Origin: Prolixibacteraceae bacterium
Lineage (GTDB): Bacteria; Bacteroidota; Bacteroidia; Bacteroidales; Prolixibacteraceae
Direction of reading: 5' to 3'
Assembly (NCBI GenBank): GCA_016788685.1
Contig: JAEUSS010000578.1
Span: 1 to 5,379, forward strand
Length of the DNA: 5,379 nt
The position numbers were made by a program, and so were the translations under genes. Below the pieces are notes generated by a model. It ran no database searches, was not told the DNA's origin, and worked only from the letters and a program-made list of their open reading frames with translations. This document shows positions 1 through 5,379 of the stretch, piece by piece; position 1 is the first letter of the stretch; each line of letters starts with the position of its first letter.

Positions 1-1
1 G

Positions 2-943
2 TTTGTGGGCGTTTATTCATCAGCCGAAAACTATGATTACAGCCAATCGGCCGCATGGATCAAAAAACCGGAAAAGAGCCGTTTTCACCTTCAGGAACTC
101 AAATCTGAAGTTACAGCCGCACACCTGTACGAACAAAACGAATGGACTAAAATGTTCAAAAGTCTGTTCGATCATTCGGCCGGAATCTTCTTTTTCGGCG
201 GCCCGGATATTCAACCCGAGATTTACGGGCAGAAAAACCTGTATTCTGTGGTTACCGATCCGAACCGCCACCTGTTCGAGCTCAGTTTTCTGTTTCACCT
301 GCTGGGCGGTAAGCAAAACAATCAATTTGTTCCGTTCCTGAAAGAAAAACCCGGATACTTTGTAACCGGATTTTGCCTCGGTCTGCAAACCATGAATGTG
401 GCCGCGGGCGGTACATTAAATCAGGATATTCCGGCGCAAACCTACCAGAAGATGACCCCCGAAGAAACACTGAAGCTGAAAAAAGACCAGCTGCACCGCA
501 ATTACTGGCAGGAGATAAAAAAAGATACTTTGCTGATGGGCGTCAACTTTCACCCGATCCGATACACTGCCCACCCATTTTTCATGACCACGGTAAAAGC
601 TAAAAAAGATGTGCTGCCACTGGTTTTAAGCAGTCATCACCAATCAATCGACGAATTGGGCAAAGACCTGATTGTTACCGCAACCTCTGTGGACAACGAT
701 GTGATTGAAGGAATTCATCACCGCCTGTACCCGAATGTGTTTGCCGTTCAGTTTCATCCTGAAGTTCCGTCGCTGTACAAAGAAGGTAAAAAGCTGAAGT
801 TTGCTCCGGAAGACACTCCCCGGTCGTATGCTGAAATAATCGGAGAAGAGGGGCGTGCATTTCACCTGAATTATTGGGAAGCCATTTCAAAAGCCGTAAA
901 ATCGTCGGAACATCTGCAAAAGAAACAGAAGACGAGGCAGTAA
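2..943 (+). CDS. Peptidase C26 / class I glutamine amidotransferase-like hydrolase, 5'-partial
   Basis: The family hydrolyses gamma-glutamyl amide bonds (gamma-glutamyl-GABA hydrolase PuuD and relatives); the substrate here cannot be named. Numbering from the GTG at position 5, the family signatures are all present: GGPDIQPEIYG at about residues 65-75, the nucleophile elbow TGFCLGLQ with Cys124, the SSHHQS block at 209-214, and the FHPE box with His251 and Glu253, completing a Cys-His-Glu triad. There is no signal peptide or membrane segment in the visible part, so it is probably cytoplasmic. The reading frame is open to the left edge, and the in-frame GTG is unlikely to be the true start, so I call it 5'-partial. 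The missing part could be a few residues (FVGVYSS may correspond to the first beta strand of the fold) or a whole preceding domain, since I recall longer C26-family proteins in Bacteroidota. The C-terminus is a short basic tail ending at TAA 941-943. The next gene is 231 nt away, so operon membership with it is not indicated. Confidence 0.9.
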   Translation, partial: FVGVYSSAENYDYSQSAAWIKKPEKSRFHLQELKSEVTAAHLYEQNEWTKMFKSLFDHSAGIFFFGGPDIQPEIYGQKNLYSVVTDPNRHLFELSFLFHLLGGKQNNQFVPFLKEKPGYFVTGFCLGLQTMNVAAGGTLNQDIPAQTYQKMTPEETLKLKKDQLHRNYWQEIKKDTLLMGVNFHPIRYTAHPFFMTTVKAKKDVLPLVLSSHHQSIDELGKDLIVTATSVDNDVIEGIHHRLYPNVFAVQFHPEVPSLYKEGKKLKFAPEDTPRSYAEIIGEEGRAFHLNYWEAISKAVKSSEHLQKKQKTRQ

Positions 944-975
944 TATAAAGCCGTTCGCCATTTTTTTGATAAACC

Positions 976-1012
976 TCAAAAAATATCCGGGGAATTTTAC
1001 GGTTTTCTTTGA
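976..1012 (+). terminator. Weak candidate terminator hairpin after the C26 gene
   Basis: An imperfect inverted repeat pairs the A-rich arm at 976-989, ending CCG, with the T-rich arm at 1000-1012, beginning CGG and continuing TTTTCTTTGA. The loop is about 10 nt. A GC core flanked by A-rich and T-rich sides resembles intrinsic terminators, but only three GC pairs are certain and the A/T part contains mismatches. The position, 33 nt after the stop codon, is suitable. The assignment is tentative. Confidence 0.25.
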
Positions 1013-1146
1013 ATATCGGGTCGATTCCTGACCGTTCGCGCCTGGTACAAAAAGACATTAAATTTCGTCTTCGCACTTTAGCCGAATAGTTTCATTCTCA
1101 AACCACCTAATTTATTCGCTCCCCTGATCCATGTCAGATAAAGTTC

Positions 1147-1154
1147 TATTTTTG
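1147..1154 (+). promoter_or_regulatory. Probable Bacteroidota -7 element upstream of prfC
   Basis: TATTTTTG matches the Bacteroidota -7 consensus TAnnTTTG at every fixed position. It lies 20 nt before the prfC start codon, which would give a very short leader. No TTG or TTTG is visible at the expected -33 distance, so the promoter is only half supported. The rest of the 944-1174 gap shows no gene; it holds an 8-bp direct repeat, CCGTTCGC, at 951-958 and 1032-1039, of no evident function. Confidence 0.4.
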
Positions 1155-1174
1155 CAACTTCAAAAAAATGAAGA

Positions 1175-2749
1175 ATGAGTAATCAGACAGAAATACGCAG
1201 AAGAAGAACTTTTGCCATTGTGAGTCACCCCGATGCGGGAAAAACTACCCTGACCGAAAAATTATTGTTGTTCGGAGGTGCCATCCGCGTTGCCGGAGCG
1301 GTGAAAAGCAATAAAATCAAGAAAGGCGCCACTTCCGATTTTATGGAAATCGAACGCCAGCGTGGTATCTCGGTAGCCACATCGGTGATGGGTTTCGAGT
1401 ACGACGGCTATAAGGTAAATATCCTGGATACTCCCGGTCACCAGGACTTTCAGGAAGACACGTTCCGTACGCTGACTGCTGTCGACAGCGTTATCATTGT
1501 GATTGATGCTGCCAAAGGTGTTGAGCCGCAAACCGAAAAACTCATGAATGTTTGCCGGATGCGCAAAACTCCGGTTATTGTTTTCATCAACAAGCTCGAC
1601 CGCCCGACTCAGGATACGTTCGAGTTGCTCGACGACATCGAACGCCAATTGCAGATACGCATCAATCCGTTGAGCTGGCCAATTAACAATGGTCCCGACT
1701 TTAAAGGTGTCTACAACATTTACAATAAAAGCCTGAATCTGTTTAAAGCCAATGTTCAGGAAATTGAACCCGGCATTTCGTTCAGCGATGTAAACAGTCC
1801 GGAGCTGGAAAAACACATCCGCGCCGATGCTCAAAAACTGCGCGATGATCTGGAACTGGTTTACGGCGTTTATCCGCCCTTCGACCACAACGAGTACCTG
1901 GCCGGAACACTGGCTCCGGTATTTTTCGGAAGTGCCCTTTACAACTTTGGCGTTCAGGAGTTGCTGGATGCTTTCGTAAAAATTGCCCCCTGGCCCCGGC
2001 AAAGCCAAACCGAAGAACGCGAAATTGATCCGGAAGACAGTAAATTCAGCGGATTCGTGTTTAAGATCCATGCCAACATCGATCCCAATCACCGCAGCCG
2101 TATTGCATTCGTAAAAGTTTGCTCCGGAAAATTTGAGCGAAACAACGTCTATAAAAACGTGCGGACCGGTAAGACATTCCGCATCTCAGCACCTACGGCA
2201 TTTATGGCCTCTCAAAAAGAAATCATCGAAGAAGCTTTTCCCGGAGACATCATTGGTGTACCCGATAATGGTTCCTTTATTATCGGTGATACGCTGACCG
2301 AAGGAGAAGACATCCACTTCAAAGGTTTGCCAAGCTTTTCGCCCGAACTGTTCCGCTTTGTTGAAAATGCCGACCCGATGAAGACCAAGCAGCTAAACAA
2401 AGGAGTTGACCAGCTGATGGACGAAGGCGTAGCTCAGTTGTTTACCAGCCAGTTTAACGGGCGGAGAATCATCGGAACAGTTGGCCAGCTCCAGTTTGAG
2501 GTGATTCAATACCGGCTGGAACACGAGTATAATGCCAAATGCCGGTTCGAACCGCTGCAGATGTATAAAGCCTGCTGGATACAGAGCGACAATCCGAAAT
2601 CGCTGACCGAATTTAAAAACCGGAAACACCAGAAAATGGCTACTGACAAACGTGGCCGTGATGTTTTCATGGCCGACTCGCAGTTTATTCTCGACATGGC
2701 ACAAAGTGAATTCAAAGACATTAAGTTCCACTTCACTTCGGAGTTTTAA
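1175..2749 (+). CDS. prfC: Peptide chain release factor 3 (RF3), translational GTPase
   Basis: RF3 is a ribosome-bound GTPase that recycles RF1/RF2 after peptide release and also takes part in post-peptidyl-transfer quality control in some bacteria. The protein is 524 residues, close to the 529 of E. coli RF3, and aligns with it by eye throughout. The G motifs are in order: P-loop SHPDAGKTT at 17-25, switch I QRGISV at 62-67, G3 DTPGHQDF at 85-92 with catalytic His89, G4 NKLD at 139-142, and a G5-like GSAL at 252-255. The RF3-typical stretch PELFR follows at about 390. RF3 resembles EF-G but lacks its domains IV and V, and the length fits RF3. The ATG at 1175 is chosen because family similarity begins within a few residues (RRRTFAIVSHPDAGKTT). 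Another ATG at 1168 is in a different frame and stops after four codons. The gene appears monocistronic: there is a 231-nt gap before it and a strong palindrome directly after it. One minor oddity is that Gln90 follows the catalytic His where E. coli RF3 has Glu. Confidence 0.98.
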   Translation: MSNQTEIRRRRTFAIVSHPDAGKTTLTEKLLLFGGAIRVAGAVKSNKIKKGATSDFMEIERQRGISVATSVMGFEYDGYKVNILDTPGHQDFQEDTFRTLTAVDSVIIVIDAAKGVEPQTEKLMNVCRMRKTPVIVFINKLDRPTQDTFELLDDIERQLQIRINPLSWPINNGPDFKGVYNIYNKSLNLFKANVQEIEPGISFSDVNSPELEKHIRADAQKLRDDLELVYGVYPPFDHNEYLAGTLAPVFFGSALYNFGVQELLDAFVKIAPWPRQSQTEEREIDPEDSKFSGFVFKIHANIDPNHRSRIAFVKVCSGKFERNNVYKNVRTGKTFRISAPTAFMASQKEIIEEAFPGDIIGVPDNGSFIIGDTLTEGEDIHFKGLPSFSPELFRFVENADPMKTKQLNKGVDQLMDEGVAQLFTSQFNGRRIIGTVGQLQFEVIQYRLEHEYNAKCRFEPLQMYKACWIQSDNPKSLTEFKNRKHQKMATDKRGRDVFMADSQFILDMAQSEFKDIKFHFTSEF

Positions 2750-2757
2750 GGCATACA

Positions 2758-2794
2758 ACAGTTAAAAACTGAAAGACTTTCAGTTTTTAACTGT
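2758..2794 (+). terminator. Perfect 18-bp-arm palindrome after prfC, probable (bidirectional) terminator
   Basis: The arm at 2758-2775 is the exact reverse complement of 2777-2794, with a single A at 2776 in the centre. The inner stem ACTGAAAG/CTTTCAGT is preceded by AAAA and followed by TTTTT, the usual layout of an intrinsic terminator readable in both directions. It begins 8 nt after the prfC stop. The outer sequence is also a nested repeat: 2759-2771 and 2781-2793 each read CAGTT-N3-AACTG, so two protein-binding sites are an alternative or additional reading. The structure is seen directly; the function is inferred. Confidence 0.7.
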
Positions 2795-2808
2795 ATATTG
2801 TACATTTA
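2778..2808 (+). promoter_or_regulatory. Possible promoter for the UPF0316-type gene
   Basis: TACATTTA at 2801-2808 matches seven of the eight positions of the TAnnTTTG form, differing at the last base. TTTC at 2778-2781 lies 19 nt upstream as a poor -33 match to TTTG. The -33 part and spacer overlap the right arm of the palindrome at 2758-2794. Transcription would begin shortly before the ATG at 2826. It is weak because both elements deviate from consensus. Confidence 0.3.
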
Positions 2809-2825
2809 CCTTAAAATTTCACCGT

Positions 2826-3392
2826 ATGGATTTTTATCAAAGTGATCTGTTTTCCTTTGTAGTCCTGCCGTTCCTGATTTTCATCGCCCGAATTTCTGAC
2901 GTAACCATCGGAACAATCCGCATTGTGATGGTTGCCAAAGGACAAAAAGTGATTGCCCCGATCCTGGGTTTTTTCGAAGTGCTGATTTGGCTGATCGCTA
3001 TCAGTAAAATTATCCAGAACCTCGATAACTGGTTTTGCTATGTAGCATACGGAGCCGGTTTTGCCACCGGAAACTATATTGGAATGATCATCGAAGAGAA
3101 GCTCGCCGTGGGCATTGTCCAGCTTCAGATCATTACCAGAGCCGATGCTCAAAAACTGATTGAAAAATTAAGAACCGACGGATACGGAATCACTCATCAG
3201 GAAGCTCACGGTGCTGTTGAAGAGGTTTCTATCATCTATTCCATCATCAAACGTACCGATATTCCCCATGTCGTCGAGATCATCAGAACGTATAACCCCA
3301 ATGCTTTTTACTCCATAGCTGACGTTAAGTTTGTCAACAAAGGCCTGTACTCGCAAGTTAACCCGATGCACCGCTGGCGAAAGGGAAAATGA
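2826..3392 (+). CDS. UPF0316-type membrane protein (DUF5698 + DUF2179)
   Basis: The protein is 188 residues and resembles the UPF0316 family (Bacillus subtilis YebE type), whose function is not established. Three hydrophobic segments are visible at about 9-28, 43-63 and 70-89, matching the DUF5698 membrane half. Family-like sequence includes TIRIVMVAKGQK at 30-41 and the EEKLAVGIVQLQ stretch just after the third helix. From about 120 to 175 follows a soluble alpha/beta DUF2179 domain, also found at the C-terminus of YitT-type proteins, then a basic tail (HRWRKGK). The ATG at 2826 gives a short leader of polar residues before the first helix and agrees with the family length. No Shine-Dalgarno sequence is apparent. 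It is separated from prfC by a probable terminator and from the next gene by 313 nt, so it is probably transcribed alone. Family assignment is confident; biochemical role is unknown. Confidence 0.9.
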   Translation: MDFYQSDLFSFVVLPFLIFIARISDVTIGTIRIVMVAKGQKVIAPILGFFEVLIWLIAISKIIQNLDNWFCYVAYGAGFATGNYIGMIIEEKLAVGIVQLQIITRADAQKLIEKLRTDGYGITHQEAHGAVEEVSIIYSIIKRTDIPHVVEIIRTYNPNAFYSIADVKFVNKGLYSQVNPMHRWRKGK

Positions 3393-3400
3393 GAGGCCTC

Positions 3401-3449
3401 TGTATTTGGCTCCCGCATTCGGCAGAAACGACCAGACACTCCAAATACA
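3401..3449. repeat. Inverted repeat with 31-nt spacer
   Basis: TGTATTTGG at 3401-3409 is exactly complementary to CCAAATACA at 3441-3449. It starts 8 nt after the stop codon of the UPF0316-type gene. The spacer is long, and no T-run follows on either strand, so this is not a typical intrinsic terminator. It could form a stem in the 3' end of the upstream transcript, or be chance. Confidence 0.45.
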
Positions 3450-3602
3450 AAACCATCAGCCGTTTAAAGACGTACCCCGCAAGTATCCTTTCCGGTAATC
3501 TAAAGATGAAACCTTCATTTTGACTCGGTATTTTTGCCTGAAATAACAGGTAACTCTCCTTTCCTTCCTCTTCGCTGGAGACACTTCATGTTAAAGAACA
3601 TT

Positions 3603-3630
3603 AATAATGACTATAAATATAGTCATTATT
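3603..3630. promoter_or_regulatory. Operator 1 of the repressor-peptidase operon (predicted BlaI-family site)
   Basis: The arms 3603-3615 and 3618-3630 are perfect 13-bp inverted repeats around a central AA. The core at 3608-3625 is TGACTA-N6-TAGTCA, the same as operator 2, with a centre-to-centre distance of exactly 40 bp. BlaI/MecI-family repressors bind dyads of this size as dimers and repress their own operon. The assignment follows from symmetry, duplication and position. The A/T-rich stem is not followed by a T-run, so a terminator is unlikely. Confidence 0.7.
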
Positions 3631-3642
3631 GATCAGAAATAC

Positions 3643-3673
3643 TTGCGTGACTAATTTTATAGTCATACATTTG
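3643..3673 (+). promoter_or_regulatory. Promoter of the BlaI-like/M56 operon
   Basis: TACATTTG at 3666-3673 fits the Bacteroidota -7 consensus TAnnTTTG at all fixed positions. TTG at 3643-3645 serves as -33 with a 20-nt spacer. Transcription should start near 3680, leaving a leader of about 25 nt before the ATG at 3706. Operator 2 fills the spacer, so repressor binding would block RNA polymerase directly. Confidence 0.7.
3648..3665. promoter_or_regulatory. Operator 2, within the promoter spacer
   Basis: This is TGACTA-N6-TAGTCA, identical in both half-sites to the core of operator 1. It begins 2 nt after the -33 TTG and ends directly before the -7 TACATTTG. Its six central bases (ATTTTA) differ from those of operator 1 (TAAATA), so the half-sites are conserved while the spacer is not. 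This pattern is expected of a dimeric repressor site and not of a simple sequence duplication. Confidence 0.75.
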
Positions 3674-3705
3674 TCCTGAAGGATTGACAATAAAAAAGTA
3701 CTGAT

Positions 3706-4071
3706 ATGCAACTGACAAACGCAGAAGAACAGGTAATGAAACATTTGTGGGAATTGGGCGAAGCGCTGGTCAAAGACATCCGCGACCGGTTTGACGAACC
3801 TAAACCCGCACGAAATACGGTTTCTACCGTACTACGAATTCTGGAAAAAAAGAATTTTGTATCGCACAAAATTTACGGGAACGTACATGTTTACTACCCC
3901 CTGGTTTCAAAGGAAGAATACTCGAAGAGTCAGCTTTTCGGACTAATGAAAAGCTACTTTAACAACTCGTTCCCGGCCATGGCGTCATTTTTTGCCCGGG
4001 AAAAAGACCTGACCATTCAGGATTTGGAACAATTAATGGAAGAAACCCGGCAAGAACTGTCCAAAGAGTAA
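3706..4071 (+). CDS. BlaI/MecI/CopY-family transcriptional repressor
   Basis: The protein is 121 residues, the usual size of BlaI/MecI repressors, which bind operator dyads as dimers and are inactivated by proteolysis. Residues 1-70 form the winged helix: LTNAEEQVMKHLWELGEALVKDI at the start, the recognition-helix region NTVSTVLRILEKKNFV at 37-52, and a wing at about 53-65 ending VYYPL. Residues 72-121 are helical and match the dimerisation domain. In staphylococcal BlaI/MecI the cleaved bond is Asn101-Phe102; by eye this aligns with Phe95-Phe96 here, so the scissile residues are not identical. The ATG at 3706 is supported by family similarity from residue 3 onward. Its stop is 10 nt before the M56 peptidase gene, indicating one operon. 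Two predicted operators cover the promoter, so autorepression is likely. It is named by family only: nothing shows that the signal is a beta-lactam. Confidence 0.95.
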   Translation: MQLTNAEEQVMKHLWELGEALVKDIRDRFDEPKPARNTVSTVLRILEKKNFVSHKIYGNVHVYYPLVSKEEYSKSQLFGLMKSYFNNSFPAMASFFAREKDLTIQDLEQLMEETRQELSKE

Positions 4072-4081
4072 AACCAACAAC

Positions 4082-5379
4082 ATGGAAGCATTGGCAACAT
4101 ATCTGATTAAATCGTCGGTTTGGCTGACGGGTTTTGCTTTGGTCTATACACTGTTTCTCCGGAATGAACGGTTCTTTGCGCTAAACCGGACTTACCTGGT
4201 TTCCGGAATTTTGTTCTCCATTATTTTTCCGCTTTTTACCTGGCGATACACCGTTGTACTGCCCATGGTTCCGGCGACCGAAGTTTCCGAACCCCAGGTT
4301 AGCGGAATGGTGGCGGCCGAAGAGTCTTTTTCGGCTCAAAACGCGTTACTGTATTTCTATCTTTCAGGAATTATTCTACTGCTGATCCGCACCATACGGC
4401 AAACACTTCCGGTGCTCCGTATCATACGGAAATCAGAAACACATCAGTATAATTCGGCAAAATTGATCCGTACAACCGAATACCCCGCTTCGTTTTCATT
4501 CTTTACGTTCGTCTTTGTCAATCCTTCCGTATCCGACACCGAAACGAACGAAATTGTGAACCACGAAATGGAGCACATCAGGCAACGACACTGGATTGAT
4601 TTGCTGCTGTTCGAAATCTTACGCACGATGCAATGGTTCAACCCGATGATTTGGCTTTACGGCCACTACATCAGGCAGAACCACGAATACCTGGCCGACC
4701 AGCGGGCGCTGCAGCGCAGCTCTGATCCGGCGATTTACCGTGCAGCCCTGCTGAACCAGATGTTCGGTGGACCGGTGATTTCACTGGCCAATTCATTCAA
4801 TTATTCAATCAACAAAAAAAGATTCAGCATGATGAAACAAACCATAAGTTCACCGATTAGAAAACTTAAACTTTTACTCATTCTGCCATTGATTGCAGGT
4901 GTCTTCTATTCTTTTGCCACTCCGGAATACAAGTTTGCAACTACTCAAAACGAGCCGGCTGCAGAACAAGGCTCTGGCCAGGATCATACCCGAACCGTAA
5001 AAGGAAAAGTTATGGATGAAAACGGAAACCCGCTGAAAAGCGCGTCAGTCATCATTTCGGGCAAAACAATCGGAACCATCACCGACGACAATGGCAATTT
5101 TATGCTTAAAGTGACCGACGACTCGCCCATCGTGATTTCGTATGTCGGACTCGAAACAGTAAAAGTAAATCCTGATTTTGAAAAGGAAATGGCAGTAACC
5201 CTGAAAACCGTAACTATCAGTATTGAACCTGTAGGAAACAACAATTCTGCCTCTAAATCGCAGGAAATAGCTGAACCTGCCTTGATTATTATTGATGGCA
5301 AAGAATCTACAAAGGCAGTAATGGCTACCATTAATCCTGAAAAAATTGAAAACGTCAAAGTTTTGAAAGGAGAAATGGC
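4082..5379 (+). CDS. BlaR1-like M56 membrane metallopeptidase with CarboxypepD_reg-like and plug-like C-terminus, 3'-partial
   Basis: The frame from ATG 4082 is open to the right edge; 432 codons are visible. Its likely role is a membrane sensor-protease that inactivates the repressor encoded 10 nt upstream. Hydrophobic helices lie at about 4-26, 38-54 and 88-102. The zinc-metallopeptidase motif HEMEH is at 161-165, followed by FNPMIWLY, and HEYLAD at 201-206 supplies the probable third ligand Glu202. This is the M56 (BlaR1/MecR1) signature. A fourth helix at about 262-279 should carry the chain across the membrane. After it, residues 305-361 (VKGKVMDENGNPLKSASV onward, to SYVGLETVKV) match the CarboxypepD_reg-like beta-sandwich. 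From about 400, IIIDGKES and INPEKIENVKVLKGEM resemble the beginning of a TonB-receptor plug, as in the SusC family. The penicillin-binding domain of classical BlaR1 is not seen and is replaced by these domains. The visible part has no frameshift. The full length and the completeness of the plug-like part cannot be judged here. Confidence 0.94.
   Translation, partial: MEALATYLIKSSVWLTGFALVYTLFLRNERFFALNRTYLVSGILFSIIFPLFTWRYTVVLPMVPATEVSEPQVSGMVAAEESFSAQNALLYFYLSGIILLLIRTIRQTLPVLRIIRKSETHQYNSAKLIRTTEYPASFSFFTFVFVNPSVSDTETNEIVNHEMEHIRQRHWIDLLLFEILRTMQWFNPMIWLYGHYIRQNHEYLADQRALQRSSDPAIYRAALLNQMFGGPVISLANSFNYSINKKRFSMMKQTISSPIRKLKLLLILPLIAGVFYSFATPEYKFATTQNEPAAEQGSGQDHTRTVKGKVMDENGNPLKSASVIISGKTIGTITDDNGNFMLKVTDDSPIVISYVGLETVKVNPDFEKEMAVTLKTVTISIEPVGNNNSASKSQEIAEPALIIIDGKESTKAVMATINPEKIENVKVLKGEM

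Larger units (their letters stand above)
3393..3705. other. 313-nt intergenic region between the UPF0316-type gene and the repressor gene
   Basis: I see no credible gene here; the longest ATG-initiated stretches I noticed, at 3507 and 3589, are only 5 and about 14 codons. The left half holds a long-loop inverted repeat (3401-3449). A lone TATTTTTG at 3529-3536 fits TAnnTTTG but has no -33 partner, and is followed by a small stem, TTGCCTG/CAGGTAA (3534-3540 with 3547-3553, one G-T pair). The right part, 3603-3673, is the regulated promoter described separately. No clear terminator for the upstream gene was found. Confidence 0.6.

Noticed and set aside
675..1076. A 133-codon minus-strand frame running from the non-coding gap into the C26 gene
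   Set aside because: Most of it is antisense to the conserved C26 C-terminus, including the FHPE box. The translation has no recognisable domain or composition of a real protein.
1168..1182. ATG at 1168 as an alternative start or leader peptide for prfC
   Set aside because: It is out of frame with prfC and stops after four codons (MKNE); a coding leader of that size has no support.
1262..2092. A 276-codon open frame on the minus strand inside prfC
   Set aside because: It lies wholly antisense to a clearly conserved gene, its translation resembles no family I recognise, and long antisense frames are common opposite well-biased coding sequence.
3603..3630. The 13-bp-arm palindrome as a terminator of the upstream gene
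   Set aside because: It is nearly all A/T, has no T-run after it, lies more than 200 nt past the upstream stop, and its core is repeated 40 bp away in the promoter, which fits an operator better.
4984..5358. A 124-codon minus-strand frame rich in Ser, Ile, Val and Phe that looks like a membrane protein
   Set aside because: It is the antisense of the CarboxypepD_reg-like and plug-like part of the M56 gene. The apparent hydrophobicity comes from reading the complement of a polar-residue-rich coding region.
3706..5379. Calling the pair a beta-lactam resistance blaI-blaR1 module
   Set aside because: No beta-lactamase or PBP gene is in the window and the penicillin-sensing domain is not seen in the M56 protein, so only the family names are justified.

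Overview
The window looks like ordinary chromosomal DNA of a member of the Bacteroidota. Three things point there: several TAnnTTTG-type -7 promoter elements, genes without clear Shine-Dalgarno sequences, and a BlaI / M56-peptidase pair in which the peptidase carries a carboxypeptidase-regulatory-like domain and the start of a TonB-plug-like segment. A Marinilabiliales/Prolixibacteraceae-like source is a guess from general protein resemblance only. All five protein genes lie on the + strand. Base composition looks even, and I see no transposase, integrase, CRISPR array, tRNA or rRNA.

Layout: (i) 2-943, the C-terminal part of a class I glutamine-amidotransferase-like peptidase C26 protein, entering from the left edge; (ii) 944-1174, a non-coding gap with a weak hairpin and a probable promoter; (iii) 1175-2749, prfC, peptide chain release factor 3, complete; (iv) 2758-2794, a perfect 18-bp-arm palindrome that is itself built of two smaller palindromes, a probable terminator and possibly an operator; (v) 2826-3392, a UPF0316-type (DUF5698/DUF2179) three-helix membrane protein; (vi) 3393-3705, a 313-nt non-coding region ending in a well-formed regulated promoter; (vii) 3706-4071, a BlaI/MecI-family repressor; (viii) 4082 to the right edge, a BlaR1-like M56 membrane metallopeptidase with no stop codon in the window.

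The most interesting part is 3603-5379. Two copies of TGACTA-N6-TAGTCA lie exactly 40 bp apart. The second fits precisely between the -33 and -7 elements of the promoter that should drive the repressor-peptidase operon. By analogy with BlaR1-BlaI and MecR1-MecI, the membrane peptidase would sense an extracytoplasmic signal, trigger proteolytic loss of the repressor and so free the promoter. Here, however, the penicillin-binding sensor of BlaR1 is replaced by a CarboxypepD_reg-like beta-sandwich and what appears to be the beginning of a TonB-receptor plug-like segment. The signal is therefore probably not a beta-lactam read by the usual acylation mechanism, and its nature is unknown. Related architectures recur in Bacteroidota, so the layout itself is probably not new. 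The ligand, the target genes and the role of the plug-like part are the open questions.
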